DNA of 44,839 nt from the NCBI GenBank assembly GCA_964370985.1, contig CAYJLE010000028.1, positions 1 through 44,839 on the forward strand, written 5' to 3'. Positions within the stretch are counted from its first letter, which is position 1. Every line of letters begins with the position of its first letter. Origin of the DNA: JAHDVS01 sp964370985. Its GTDB lineage: Bacteria; Actinomycetota; Thermoleophilia; Gaiellales; Gaiellaceae. Below the pieces are notes generated by a model. That model was not told the DNA's origin, did not search any database, and worked only from the letters and a program-made list of their open reading frames with translations. Made by a program: the position numbers and the translations under genes. Shown here piece after piece: positions 1 to 12,897 of the stretch.

Positions 1-20
1 AAAACCAGCTCTTCTAGCCA

Positions 21-1220
21 TCACGCGCGAGAACTCGGCTCGTGGCGCCACCGCGGGCCGTGGAGGCGCTCGGCGAAGCGAGCGAGCACGGGGCCCGCGA
101 CCGCGAGCGCAATCACGTAGGCGGCGGAGAGCGGGCCGAGCGCCGCCTCGACGCCCGCTGCCACGCCGAGTCCGGCGATCACGATCGAGAACTCCCCGCG
201 GGCGACGAGCGCGGCCCCGGCGCGGAGACGGCCGCGGGGGCCGACGCCGATCCGCCGCGCCGCCCAGCGGCCGGTCACGAGCTTCGTGGCCGCGGTGGCG
301 ACCGCGAGCGCCGCCGCGACCGCGGCCTGGCCCAGGGGCTTCGAGCGGTCGACCTGCCGCCCGAAGAAGACGAAGAAGACCGCCGAGAAGACGTCCCGGA
401 GCGGTGATACGAGCTGGGCGGCGCGGTGCGCGACCTGCTCGGACAGGGCGATCCCGACCAGGAACGCGCCCACCGCGGCGGACACGCTGAGCGCTTCGGC
501 TCCGCCGGCGACGACGAGCACGATCGCGAGCACGGTGAGCAGGAGCGCTTCGTCGCTCGCATGGGACACGACGCGGGAGAGCACGCGGTGGAAGCGGACC
601 GCCGCGAACAGGGCGAGAGCGGCTGCCGCGACCGCGATGGCGACCGAGCCGAGTGCCGCGGCGACGCCGGCGCCGGTGAGGAGCACCGCCACGAGGGGGA
701 GGTAGAACGCCATCACCAGGTCCTCGAGCACGAGGATCGAGAGCACAGCCGGGGTCTCGCGATTGCCGAGCCGGCCGAGATCGGTGAGCACCTTTGCGAC
801 GATCCCGGATGAGGAGATGTAGGTGACGCCGCCGAGCACGATCGCCGCGCGCCAGTCCCAGCCGAGGGCGAAGCCCGCTATCAGCCCCGGCGTGAAGTTG
901 AGCGCGATGTCGACCGCGCCCGCCGGGAGGCCGGAGCGCAGGTTCTCGATCAGCTCCTCTCCCGAGTACTCGAGGCCGAGCATGAGCAGCAGGAGCACGA
1001 CCCCGATCTGGACGCCCAGGTCGATGATCTCGGCCGACAGCGCCGGCGGGCGTACCGCGCCGAGAACGAGGCCGGCGACGAGATACAGCGGGACGGGGGA
1101 GAATCCGCTGCGGAGCGCGAGCCGGGCGAGCACGGCCAGAGCGGCCGCCACGAGGCCGAGTTCGAGGAGGACCGCTCCGGTACCTTCGGCTCCCGCTCCC
1201 AGGGGGAGCGGGTCAGTCAT
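21..1220 (-). CDS. Cation:proton antiporter, CPA2/Kef type
   Basis: This is a 399-residue integral membrane protein, almost entirely hydrophobic segments, of the monovalent cation:proton antiporter-2 (Kef/KhtU) family, expected to exchange K+ or Na+ for H+ across the cytoplasmic membrane. The early segments contain the family-like stretch LYLVAGLVLGAVRPP and the late part has ALVARGEFSIVIAGLG, which resembles the conserved RGEF region of KefB-type transporters. The open frame extends to 1358, but the ATG at 1220 is preferred: it gives the usual transporter N terminus and overlaps the end of the upstream TrkA-C gene by 8 nt, implying translational coupling. There is no C-terminal TrkA-N domain in this polypeptide; the regulatory part is the separate upstream gene. 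K+ versus Na+ preference cannot be read from the sequence. Confidence 0.9.
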   Translation of the reverse strand: MTDPLPLGAGAEGTGAVLLELGLVAAALAVLARLALRSGFSPVPLYLVAGLVLGAVRPPALSAEIIDLGVQIGVVLLLLMLGLEYSGEELIENLRSGLPAGAVDIALNFTPGLIAGFALGWDWRAAIVLGGVTYISSSGIVAKVLTDLGRLGNRETPAVLSILVLEDLVMAFYLPLVAVLLTGAGVAAALGSVAIAVAAAALALFAAVRFHRVLSRVVSHASDEALLLTVLAIVLVVAGGAEALSVSAAVGAFLVGIALSEQVAHRAAQLVSPLRDVFSAVFFVFFGRQVDRSKPLGQAAVAAALAVATAATKLVTGRWAARRIGVGPRGRLRAGAALVARGEFSIVIAGLGVAAGVEAALGPLSAAYVIALAVAGPVLARFAERLHGPRWRHEPSSRA

Positions 1221-1701
1221 GCCGGAGCAGCTCGAGCGCCTCCACGATCGCGCCGGCGGAGCCGACGACGACGGCGGTGTCGCCCGCTTCGAGACGGAAA
1301 TCGGCCCGCGGCGACGGCACCGTCTCGCCGTCCCGCACGACCGCGACGACGGACGCACCCGTTCGCTTGCGCAGACCGATCTCGGCGAGCGTACGTCCGG
1401 CGGCGGGCGCTTCGCGCCCGAGCTCGACCCACTCGAGCACGAGTCCTTCGACCGACTGGCGCAGCGCCACGTCGAGTCGCTCCGCCACCTCCGAGCCCCC
1501 GAGCAGGTCGACGAGCGTGCGCGCGTCGTCGTCGTCGAGCGCCCGGACCGCGCGGCAGGAATCGGGATCGTCGCGGTCGTACACGAGCAGATCCCGCCGG
1601 CCGCTACGGTGGACGATCACCCCGAGCCGGTCGCCGCTGTCCGTCGTGAACTCGTAGCGCACCCCGATTCCCGGAAGCGGGGTCTCGACGACCGTGGCCA
1701 T
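1213..1701 (-). CDS. Antiporter regulatory subunit with TrkA-C domain
   Basis: A 162-residue soluble protein. The N-terminal half (LPGIGVRYEFTTDSGDRLGV, then an RRDLLVYD segment) matches the small domain that precedes TrkA-C in KhtT-like regulators, and the C-terminal half (ASVVAVVRDGETVPSPRADF, then LEAGDTAVVVGS) is a RCK_C/TrkA-C fold, which binds small ligands such as nucleotides in characterised relatives. It lies immediately upstream of, and overlaps, the antiporter gene, so it very likely gates that transporter, as KhtT does KhtU. The ATG at 1701 was chosen because the domain begins there; the longer open frame to 1863 adds only low-complexity basic sequence. Confidence 0.88.
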   Translation of the reverse strand: MATVVETPLPGIGVRYEFTTDSGDRLGVIVHRSGRRDLLVYDRDDPDSCRAVRALDDDDARTLVDLLGGSEVAERLDVALRQSVEGLVLEWVELGREAPAAGRTLAEIGLRKRTGASVVAVVRDGETVPSPRADFRLEAGDTAVVVGSAGAIVEALELLRHD

Positions 1702-1762
1702 GCGCCATTGTTGCAGCCGCCGGTGCCGGCGGCGTCCCCGCTCCCGGGAGCGGCGGGCGAGG

Positions 1763-2206
1763 CTAGCTGGCGTTCCAGTCGGGCGATCGGTAGCCCTCGC
1801 CCGGGACGCCGCCGACGCAGACGATGGCGGTCGGAGTCTCGAGGGCGATGGCAGCCCGGACAACGTCCGGCTCGACGAGAAGCATGTCGCCGGGCCCGAG
1901 CTCGAGCTCCTCTCGCTCGCAGGTGAACCGGGCCCGGCCCCGGACGAGGATGTACAGCTCCTGCTGGGCGGCGAACTCCGACTCCGCGTGCCGCGCGACG
2001 AGCTCCTGCCCGGCGTCGGCTTCTTTTGCGTTCACCCCGAACGCGCTGATCCCGAGGTGCCGGCCAACCGAGTGCCAGCCGTCCGGGAACGTGGGATCCG
2101 CGGTCCACGAGCTCCAGAACGACCGCTCGTCGGTCGGAGGCAGCGCCGGGATCTCCCCGAGGCGGGCGAGTCGCCACGCTGGCCCCGGGGCACCGTGCTC
2201 CGTCAC
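1763..2206 (-). CDS. Cupin domain protein
   Basis: About 147 residues with one cupin-2 barrel. The signature region EFAAQQELYILVRGRARFTC, then LELGPGDMLLVEPDVVRAA, is the paired beta-barrel motif of small cupins, although the usual metal-binding histidines of motif 1 are mostly missing (Q-E-L instead of H-x-H), so metal binding is doubtful. The substrate is unknown. It is a single gene, divergent from rplY. The GTG at 2206 was chosen as the first start that keeps only cupin-like sequence; the open frame runs far upstream as a shadow of rplY and pth, so the exact start is uncertain. Confidence 0.7.
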   Translation of the reverse strand: MTEHGAPGPAWRLARLGEIPALPPTDERSFWSSWTADPTFPDGWHSVGRHLGISAFGVNAKEADAGQELVARHAESEFAAQQELYILVRGRARFTCEREELELGPGDMLLVEPDVVRAAIALETPTAIVCVGGVPGEGYRSPDWNAS

Positions 2207-2259
2207 GGGTGGATCTTCGCCGATCGCTTGCTTCCGTGCGGCACGCGGCGCGGTTTGGC

Positions 2260-2265
2260 TACACT
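2260..2265 (+). promoter_or_regulatory. Probable -10 box of rplY
   Basis: TACACT ends 10 nt before the ATG at 2276. No Shine-Dalgarno sequence is visible between it and the start, and no good -35 at standard spacing. Confidence 0.5.
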
Positions 2266-2275
2266 CCTGGCCGGT

Positions 2276-2932
2276 ATGGCCGGCGGACGAGTCAGACTCG
2301 AGGTGCAGGAGCGGGAGAGCCGCGGCAGTAGCGACGCGCGGCGGCTCCGGCGCGACGGGTTGGTGCCCGGCGTCCTCTACGGCAGCGGGCAGCCGCGCGC
2401 GTTCTGCGTCACAGAGCGAGAGCTGCGGCGCGCCCTCGGCGGCGCGCACGGGATGCACCAGATCCTCGACGTCGTGATCGAGGGCCAGCAGAAGGCCCAC
2501 CATGCGGTGCTCAAGGACTACCAGCTCGACCCCCTGCGCTCGACGCTCGTGCACATCGACCTGCACGAAGTCCGGCTCGACCGCCTGATCCAGTCGCAGG
2601 TCGCCGTGGAGCTCGTCGGCACCCCCGAGGGGCTCACGTTTGGCGGCGTCCTCACCCAGATGGTGCGCGAGGTCACGGTCGAGGCGCTCCCGATGGAGAT
2701 GCCCGACCGGATCGAGCACGACGTGTCGGCGCTCGTGATCGGCGACAGCCTTCAGGTCAGCCAGCTGGTCGCGCCGGAAGGCGCGACGATCCTCGACGAC
2801 GGCGAGATCGTGCTCGCCGCGGTCGCCACGCCACGCCGCGCGGCGCTTCCGGAAGAGGAGGAGGGCGTCGTCGAGGAGGGCGAGGAGGCCGGCGAGGCCG
2901 AGGCGGGGGCCGAGGCCGAAGCCGCCGAGTAG
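2276..2932 (+). CDS. rplY: 50S ribosomal protein L25/Ctc (TL5 type)
   Basis: A 218-residue general-stress type L25, which binds 5S rRNA in the large subunit. The N-terminal L25 domain (LRRDGLVPGVLYGSGQPRAF, then VLKDYQLDPLRSTLVHIDLH) is followed by the C-terminal TL5/Ctc domain (IEHDVSALVIGDSLQVSQL) and a tail of about 30 residues made almost only of Glu, Ala and Gly, common in actinobacterial Ctc proteins. The ATG at 2276 begins MAGGRVRLEVQ, a normal start. The next gene, pth, begins 3 nt after its stop codon, the usual pairing in Bacteria. Confidence 0.95.
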   Translation: MAGGRVRLEVQERESRGSSDARRLRRDGLVPGVLYGSGQPRAFCVTERELRRALGGAHGMHQILDVVIEGQQKAHHAVLKDYQLDPLRSTLVHIDLHEVRLDRLIQSQVAVELVGTPEGLTFGGVLTQMVREVTVEALPMEMPDRIEHDVSALVIGDSLQVSQLVAPEGATILDDGEIVLAAVATPRRAALPEEEEGVVEEGEEAGEAEAGAEAEAAE

Positions 2933-2935
2933 CCG

Positions 2936-3538
2936 GTGCGCCTGCTCCGTCGGGGCGAGACGCCGTCTACCCTCGACCTCCTGGTTGCCGGGCTCGGAAA
3001 TCCGGGCGCCGGCTACCGACTCACCCGCCACAACGCGGGCTTTCTCGTCGCCGACGAGCTCGCGCGGCGTCACGGTGCGAGCTTCCGGTCGCGGTTCTCC
3101 GGCCGCGTGGCCGACCTGCGGGTGGAAGGCCGCCGCATCGTTCTCCTCGAGCCAGAGACGTACATGAACGAGTCCGGGCGCTCCGTGGCCGCGGCGGTGC
3201 GCTTCTACAAGCTGCCGCTGGCCTCGCTCCTCGTCGTCCACGACGACGTCGATCTCGATCCCGGTCGGCTGCAGGCGCGCCTCGGCGGCGGGCTCGCCGG
3301 GCACAACGGGCTGCGCTCGCTCGTGGGTCATCTCGGCAACGGCGAGTTCATGCGCCTGAGGATCGGCGTCGGGCGCCCCGAGCGGGGTGACCGCCGGCCG
3401 GTCGCCGACTTCGTGCTCTCGCCGTTTCCGCCCGAGGTCGACCTGGAGGCGATCGTCGCACGCGCCGCCGACGCGGTCGAGACGATCGCGTTGGAAGGCC
3501 TCGAGGCCGCCCGGCAGCGTTTCAACGAACGCGGCTGA
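2936..3538 (+). CDS. pth: Peptidyl-tRNA hydrolase
   Basis: A 200-residue Pth that cleaves the ester bond of peptidyl-tRNAs released prematurely from ribosomes, recycling tRNA. Diagnostic pieces are LLVAGLGNPGAGYRLTRHNA with the catalytic His in RHN, PETYMNESG, LLVVHDDVDLDPGRLQ, and the GGGLAGHNGLRS loop. Both Asn and His of the active site are present. The annotated GTG at 2936 lies just after the rplY stop. It gives a start about 17 residues longer than most Pth proteins, so a later unusual start (a CTG near 2981, behind a TACCCT at 2968) is possible. Confidence 0.93.
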   Translation: MRLLRRGETPSTLDLLVAGLGNPGAGYRLTRHNAGFLVADELARRHGASFRSRFSGRVADLRVEGRRIVLLEPETYMNESGRSVAAAVRFYKLPLASLLVVHDDVDLDPGRLQARLGGGLAGHNGLRSLVGHLGNGEFMRLRIGVGRPERGDRRPVADFVLSPFPPEVDLEAIVARAADAVETIALEGLEAARQRFNERG

Positions 3539-3636
3539 CTTTCGCGCGCAAGCCGTCACATCCGGTCTCACACGTGTGCGCCCCTCGCGGCTACGCTGGA
3601 AAGCGGGTGGTGGGTTGGGGTGCCCCGCCGCCGGGC

Positions 3637-3642
3637 TAGGAT
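3637..3642 (+). promoter_or_regulatory. Possible -10 box of mfd
   Basis: TAGGAT in the 139-nt gap between pth and mfd. A transcript from here would begin near 3649 and carry about 29 nt of leader before the ATG at 3678. A second hexamer, TACGCT, lies at 3592-3597. Confidence 0.4.
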
Positions 3643-3677
3643 TGGGGGGTGGCGGAACAGATGTTCCGCCGATCGCC

Positions 3678-6896
<3,219 letters not shown>

Positions 6897-6899
6897 CTG

Positions 6900-6905
6900 T
6901 ACGCT
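6900..6905 (+). promoter_or_regulatory. Probable -10 box of the SurA-like gene
   Basis: TACGCT starts 3 nt after the mfd stop and ends 8 nt before GTG 6914. It supports that GTG over an earlier in-frame GTG at 6893. Confidence 0.5.
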
Positions 6906-6913
6906 TCCTGGTC

Positions 6914-7948
6914 GTGCGCACCCGCCTTCTCCTCGCTACGTTGGTCGTGGCGCTCGCCGCGACCGTGGCAGCCTGCGGCGGCGGCTCCGACAAGGCGGCC
7001 GAGCCCGAGGCTGCGGAGGTGCCGCCCGACGCGATCGCGCTCGTCGCCGGAACGCCGGTCTCCAAGGCGGCGTACGAGCGCCTGTTCGAGCAGGCCCAGA
7101 AGGCCTCCGAGGCCCAGGGGCAGGAGTTCCCGGTCGCGGGCACCCCCGAGTACGAGGAGCTCAAGCAGCAGGCCGTCGACGTGCTCGTCCAGCGTGTCGA
7201 GTTCGCGCTCGAGGCCGAGCAGCTCGGCCTCGAGGTCACCGACGCGCAGGTCGACGCCAAGCTCCAGGAGCTCAAGGACCAGTACTTCGAGGGCGACGAG
7301 GCGAAGTACCAGGCGGAGCTCGAGACGCTCGCGCTCACCGACGAGGACGTCCGCGCCGACATCCGCGCCAACCTGATCTCGGAGGCGATCAACGAGGAGG
7401 TCACGAAGGACGCCGCCGTCACCGACGAGGAGGTGCAGGCCTACTACGACGAGAACGCCGACCAGTTCACGACGCCCGAGAGCCGGGAGGTGGCCCACAT
7501 CCTCGTCGAGACGGAGCCGGAGGCGAAGGATCTGATCGCCGAGCTCGAAGGTGGCGCCAGCTTCGCCAAGCTCGCCAAGGAGAAGTCGCTCGACACCGCG
7601 TCCGGGCAGGACGGTGGCAAGCTGACGGCCCGCAGAGGCGAGCTCGTCAAGCCGTTCGAGGAGGCGGCGTTCGCGCTTGCGACCGGGGACCTCTCCGACC
7701 CCGTCGAGTCCGAGTACGGCTGGCACCTGATCAAGGCTCTCAGCGACATCGAGCCGGAGGCCGTGACGCCGTTCGCCGACGTGCAGGAGGCGATCCGCGA
7801 GCAGCTTCTCCAGGCCGCGCGCAACACGCTCATGTCCGACTGGGTCACCGAGACGAAGCAGAAGTACGAGGGGCAGATCGTCTACGCGACCGGCTTCGCG
7901 CCGCCGCCGACAATCGCCGCTCCGGCGACGACGTCCACCGCCCCGTAG
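6914..7948 (+). CDS. SurA/PrsA-like peptidyl-prolyl isomerase lipoprotein
   Basis: A 344-residue secreted foldase. It opens with a signal peptide (MRTRLLLATLVVALAATVAA) ending in a lipobox VAAC, so the mature protein should be lipid-anchored outside the membrane. A SurA_N-like helical region follows (DAIALVAGTPVSKAAYERLF onward), then a parvulin rotamase domain (REVAHILVETEPEAKDLIAE, GGKL, and the ending ESEYGWHLIKAL), then a Pro/Ala/Thr-rich tail. The role is assisting folding of exported proteins. It follows mfd and precedes mazG by 2 nt, an actinobacterial arrangement. GTG 6914 was chosen because the signal peptide begins there. Confidence 0.9.
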   Translation: MRTRLLLATLVVALAATVAACGGGSDKAAEPEAAEVPPDAIALVAGTPVSKAAYERLFEQAQKASEAQGQEFPVAGTPEYEELKQQAVDVLVQRVEFALEAEQLGLEVTDAQVDAKLQELKDQYFEGDEAKYQAELETLALTDEDVRADIRANLISEAINEEVTKDAAVTDEEVQAYYDENADQFTTPESREVAHILVETEPEAKDLIAELEGGASFAKLAKEKSLDTASGQDGGKLTARRGELVKPFEEAAFALATGDLSDPVESEYGWHLIKALSDIEPEAVTPFADVQEAIREQLLQAARNTLMSDWVTETKQKYEGQIVYATGFAPPPTIAAPATTSTAP

Positions 7949-7950
7949 CC

Positions 7951-8750
7951 GTGGGCGGCGGAGACGGCCTCGCCGCCGCGCTCCTCGACCTGCAGGAGCT
8001 GACCGAGCGTCTCAGGCGCGACTGCCCCTGGGATCGCGTCCAGACCGCGCGCACGATCGTCCCGCACACCGTCGAGGAGGCGTACGAGACCGCCGACGCC
8101 GCGCTCTGCGGCGACAGCGAGAAGCTCCTCGACGAGCTCGGCGACCTCCTCTACCAGGTGTACTTCCTCGCCCTGCTGCTCGAGGAGACCGGCGGCGGCG
8201 ACCTTGCCGCGGTCGCGCGCTTCGCGCACGCGAAGCTCGTGCGCCGCCACCCGCACGTCTTCGGCGACGCCCGCGCCGACAGCGCGGGCGCGGTCAAGAG
8301 ACGCTGGGAGACCCTGAAGGCCGAGCAGGAGGACCGGGAGGGTGTCTTCCACGACGTCCCGGAGAGCCTCCCGGCGCTGCTGCGTGCCCGCAAGGTGCAG
8401 CGCCGCGCCGCCGCCGTCGGCTTCGACTACCCGGACGCGGTCGGAGCGCTGGCCGATCTCGACGCCGAGCTCGACGAGCTGCGCGCCGAGCTCGCTCGCT
8501 CTGGCGAGCCCGCCGCGGAGACCGAGCCAGACCCGCGTCAGCAGCACGAGCTCGGCGACGTCCTGTTCGCCTGCGTCAACGTCGCCCGGCGGCTCAACGT
8601 CGACCCCGAGCTCGCGCTGCGCAGCGCCAGCTCGCGCTTCGTCGCCCGCGTCGAGCGGGCGGGCGGGCGCGCCGCCGCCGACGGCAAGGAGTTCGCTGCG
8701 CTCGGCCTGGCCGAGCAGGACCGCTACTTCGACCAGGCCAAGGAGGAGGA

Positions 8751-8754
<4 letters not shown>
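7951..8754 (+). CDS. mazG: Nucleoside triphosphate pyrophosphohydrolase MazG
   Basis: A 267-residue all-alpha NTP pyrophosphatase that hydrolyses (d)NTPs to monophosphates, a housecleaning role. The first MazG domain has the hallmark CPWDRVQTARTIVPHTVEEA and the acidic ELGDLLYQVYFLALLLEE metal-binding pair. The second, shorter MazG domain near the C terminus has QQHELGDVLFACVNVARRLN. The GTG at 7951 is 2 nt past the upstream stop codon, and the gene ends in an ATGA overlap with eno, so it is translated within the operon. Confidence 0.93.
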
Positions 8755-10054
<1,300 letters not shown>

Positions 10055-10058
<4 letters not shown>

Positions 10059-11473
10059 CCGTCGGCCAGCGCCGCACCAAGATCGTCTGCACGATCGGCC
10101 CGGCAACGTCCACGCCCGCGCTCGTGGACGACCTCGTCGTCGCCGGAATGGACGCCGCGCGGCTCAACTTCTCGCACGGGACACACGCCGACCACGAGCT
10201 GCGGACCAGGCTCGTCCGGGAGGCGCAGGCGCGCGCCGGCCGGCCGCTGGCCCTGATCGCCGACCTCCAGGGGCCGAAGCTGCGCATCGGCGACCTGCCC
10301 GGGCCGCTCGAGCTCGTCGCCGGGGAGCGGATCGTGGTGGCCGGCGAGGGCTCCCAGCGAGACGGCGACCTGCCGGTCGCGCCACCCGTGCTGTCGACGG
10401 TGCTCGCTCCCGGGCACGAGCTGCTCGTCGACGACGGGCGCCTGCGCCTGCGCGTCGAGCGGATCGAGGCGGATCGGGCCGTCTGCACGGTTGTCGTCGG
10501 CGGCACGGTCGAGTCGCACAAGGGGGTCAACCTCCCCGGCGTGCCCCTGCCCGTCCCATCGTTCACCGACAAGGACGCGCGCGACCTCGAGCTCGTGCTC
10601 GGGCTCGGCGTCGACTACGTCGCGCTCTCGTTCGTGCGCGCCGCCGCCGACGTCCGCCGCCTGCGGGAACGGCTCGTCGCCGCCGGCTCGACGGCGCGCG
10701 TGATCGCGAAGATCGAGAAGGCCGAGGCGCTCGCCGAGCTGTCCGCGATCGTCGAGGCCGCCGACGCGGTCATGGTCGCCCGCGGCGACCTCGGCGTCGA
10801 GATCGGCCCGGAGCAGGTGCCGCTCGTCCAGAAGCAGGTCATCCTCTGCGCGCTCGAGCACGGACGGCCCGCGATCACCGCGACCCAGATGCTCGAGTCG
10901 ATGCTGGAACGGCCCGAGCCGACCCGGGCCGAGGCCTCCGACGTCGCCAACGCGATCCTCGACGGCACCGCAGCCGTCATGCTCTCCGGCGAGACCGCGG
11001 TCGGGCGCCACCCCGTCGAGGCCGTGCGCGCCATCGACCGGATCGCCCGCGCCGTCGAGCCCAGCCTCGGCTACCGCCACGAGCTGGCCCGCACCGCCGA
11101 GCAGCCCCATCCGACCGTGCGCGACGCGATCACGAACGCGGCCTGCGACATCGCCGAGCTGCTCTCCGCGCGGGCGATCCTCGTCCCGACCTCGTCCGGC
11201 CGCACCGCCTCCGGGGTCGCCCGCCACCGGCCGCGACGGCCGATCGTCGCCGTCTCCCACCGCGTCGAGACCCTCCAGCAGCTCGCGCTCGAATGGGGTG
11301 TCGTCCCGCGCGCCATCGAGGCTGGGCGCGACGTCGAGCACCTCGTCGGCGAGGCGCTCGACGCGGCCCGCTCAACGGGGATCGTGCTTCCCGGCGACCG
11401 CGTCGTGATCACGGCGGGGACCGTCGTCAACGCGCCCGGATCGACAAACCTGATCAAGGTCGACACCGCGTAG
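10055..11473 (+). CDS. pyk: Pyruvate kinase
   Basis: A 472-residue enzyme transferring phosphate from phosphoenolpyruvate to ADP. The sequence shows RRTKIVCTIGPATSTPALVD, LNFSHGTHADHE, ADLQGPKLRIG, the B domain, the active-site signature RVIAKIEKAEALAELSAIVE with its catalytic Lys, VMVARGDLGVEIGPEQVPLV, and the C-terminal domain with VPTSSGRTASGVARHRPRRP. Length is normal for the bacterial family. GTG 10055 overlaps the eno stop by 4 nt. Its position between eno and the ftsB-like gene is unusual, since these are adjacent in many actinobacteria. Confidence 0.96.
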
Positions 11474-11523
11474 GCCCGACTCGGGTAGGAGGCTCGGGGC
11501 CCGGCGTCGAACGAGGCAAGTCC

Positions 11524-11832
11524 GTGCGCCGACGCTCCCTCCGAACCTCGCACCTCGCTCGCTGGCTCGGCGTCGCGGTGATCTGCGCGATCGCCGTCGC
11601 CTACGTCCAGCCCGTACGGGCCTACCTCGACGCGCGCGACGACGTGGCGAGCGCGAAGGCGGAGCGTGCGTCGCTCGCGGCGCGCCGCGCGACCCTCGAG
11701 CGTCGCGTCGCCTACGCGGCCAGCGATGCGTTCATCGAACGCGAGGCCCGCCGCATCGGTCTCGTCCGGCCCGGTGAGACGCTCTACATCGTCAAGGGGA
11801 TCGAGCGCTGGAAGCACGCCCACGTACGATGA
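11524..11832 (+). CDS. FtsB/DivIC-like septum formation initiator
   Basis: A 102-residue bitopic membrane protein: a short basic N terminus, one membrane segment (LGVAVICAIAVAYVQPVRAY, about residues 14-33), a coiled coil (VASAKAERASLAARRATLER), and the family-typical end YAASDAFIEREARRIGLVRP GETLYIV (split here only for reading). DivIC/FtsB proteins bridge FtsL and FtsQ in the divisome. In many actinobacteria this gene follows eno and precedes DUF501, as here except for the intervening pyk. GTG 11524 was chosen because it places the membrane segment near the N terminus. Confidence 0.85.
   Translation: MRRRSLRTSHLARWLGVAVICAIAVAYVQPVRAYLDARDDVASAKAERASLAARRATLERRVAYAASDAFIEREARRIGLVRPGETLYIVKGIERWKHAHVR
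11825..11830 (+). promoter_or_regulatory. Probable -10 box of the DUF501 gene
   Basis: TACGAT overlaps the last codons of the ftsB-like gene and ends 6 nt before ATG 11837. Confidence 0.5.
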
Positions 11833-11836
11833 GCGC

Positions 11837-12304
11837 ATGGACGACCGTGCGCTCGCCGAACGTCAGCTCGGACGCCCCGTGCGCGCCTTCCGCCGCGTCG
11901 CGGTGCGCTGTCCGCACGGCTATCCCGCCGTCACGGAGCAGGAGCCGCGCACGGCCGACGGAGCGCCGTTCCCGACCCAGTTCTGGCTGAGCTGCCCGTG
12001 GCTCGTAGCCGCCGTATCGCGGCTCGAGGCGGCGGGCGGCGTCGCGCGCTTCTCCGCGCTCGCCGCGGTCGACCCGGCGCTCGCCGCAAGCCTCACCGTG
12101 GCGGACCGCGACCAGCGGCGGCTCCGTCCCGAGCTCGACGTCGGCATCGCCGGCAGCCGCAACCCGGCGCGGCTCAAGTGCCTGCACGCCCACGTTGCCT
12201 TCGCTCTCGCCCGTCCCGGCTACGAGCTCGGGGAGCGGATCCTCGCCGAGGTGGGGGAGCCCTGGTGCCCCGACGCGCGCTGCGGTGTCGCGGAGCCCGC
12301 GTGA
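11837..12304 (+). CDS. DUF501 family protein
   Basis: A 155-residue soluble protein of the DUF501 family, found across Actinobacteria next to eno and ftsB. The family landmarks are RVAVRCPHGYPAVTEQEPR, FPTQFWLSCPWLVAAVSRLE and, near the end, GIAGSRNPARLKCLHAHVAF ALARPGYELG. Conserved Cys and His residues (CPHG, SCPW, KCLHAH) hint at metal binding or catalysis, but no function is established. The stop overlaps the next gene by 4 nt (GTGA). Confidence 0.88.
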   Translation: MDDRALAERQLGRPVRAFRRVAVRCPHGYPAVTEQEPRTADGAPFPTQFWLSCPWLVAAVSRLEAAGGVARFSALAAVDPALAASLTVADRDQRRLRPELDVGIAGSRNPARLKCLHAHVAFALARPGYELGERILAEVGEPWCPDARCGVAEPA

Positions 12305-12615
12305 CCGTCTGGAGCGCACGCCACCAGTGGGAGGACGGCCGACGGCGGCTCGCCGCCGAGGCTTCCGAGCCCGCCCGCCACGATCAGCTGCTCGACCTGG
12401 TCGACGCGGTCGCCGACGAGCTGCGCCGGCGGGTCGGACAGCACTTCACGCTCGAGCAGCTCGCCGCCGCGCACTCGGGCGCCGAGGACTGGGTGCGCGA
12501 GCTGGTCGCGGAGCGGGCCCTGCCAGGCACGCGCGCCGGCGTCCGCGACGCCGCGCTCGTCCAGGACGCGGCCTTCGCTGCATACGCGCGCAGGGCGCTC
12601 GACTTCGGCCCGTAG
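12301..12615 (+). CDS. Hypothetical protein after DUF501
   Basis: A 104-residue soluble, helical, charged protein that I do not recognise. It opens with a Trp-rich stretch (VTVWSARHQWEDGRRRL) and has an amphipathic LLDLVDAVADELRRRVGQHF segment, then EQLAAAHSGAEDWVRELVAE. The GTGA overlap with the DUF501 gene says the two are co-translated. There are no cysteines, membrane segments or repeats. Being sandwiched in the divisome/DUF501 cluster is the only functional clue. Confidence 0.75.
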   Translation: MTVWSARHQWEDGRRRLAAEASEPARHDQLLDLVDAVADELRRRVGQHFTLEQLAAAHSGAEDWVRELVAERALPGTRAGVRDAALVQDAAFAAYARRALDFGP

Positions 12616-12618
12616 AAT
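12613..12618 (+). promoter_or_regulatory. Probable -10 box upstream of 12627
   Basis: TAGAAT contains the stop codon of the preceding gene and ends 8 nt before GTG 12627. Confidence 0.5.
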
Positions 12619-12626
12619 CCCGTGCC

Positions 12627-12893
12627 GTGGAGGGGAGCGCGTACGGGCCTGAGGCCGAGCAGCCGCCGCCGCGACGGGAGCGCAGGCCCCCGCCGCGCCG
12701 CCGTCGCGGCAGGAGAGCCGCCCTCGCGGCCGCGGCCGGGCTCGTCGCTGCCGCGATCGTCTTCTTCGTCGGCCTCGTGATCGGCCGGGCGCTCGAGGAC
12801 GCTCCGAAGCCGGGCGGGGAGCAGACGATCGTGAGGACGCTCGTCCCCGCCACGATCGGCCCGGCGGTCACGGTCACGGTCACCGAGCCGTAG
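12627..12893 (+). CDS. Small single-pass membrane protein
   Basis: An 88-residue protein with a Pro/Arg-rich cytoplasmic N terminus (about 40 residues, strongly basic), one membrane segment (ALAAAAGLVAAAIVFFVGLV, about 42-61) and a short Thr/Val-rich external tail ending TVTVTEP. No family recognised. It sits 4 nt before the PAP2 gene, so the two may be co-expressed. The basic N terminus followed by one helix is typical of many actinobacterial proteins and does not by itself indicate a role. Confidence 0.7.
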   Translation: MEGSAYGPEAEQPPPRRERRPPPRRRRGRRAALAAAAGLVAAAIVFFVGLVIGRALEDAPKPGGEQTIVRTLVPATIGPAVTVTVTEP

Positions 12894-12897
12894 GGCG

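Noticed and set aside
3649..3651. GTG 3649 as the start of mfd, since it sits 6 nt after TAGGAT
   Set aside because: It is out of frame with mfd; the ATG at 3678 is in frame and gives the right N terminus.
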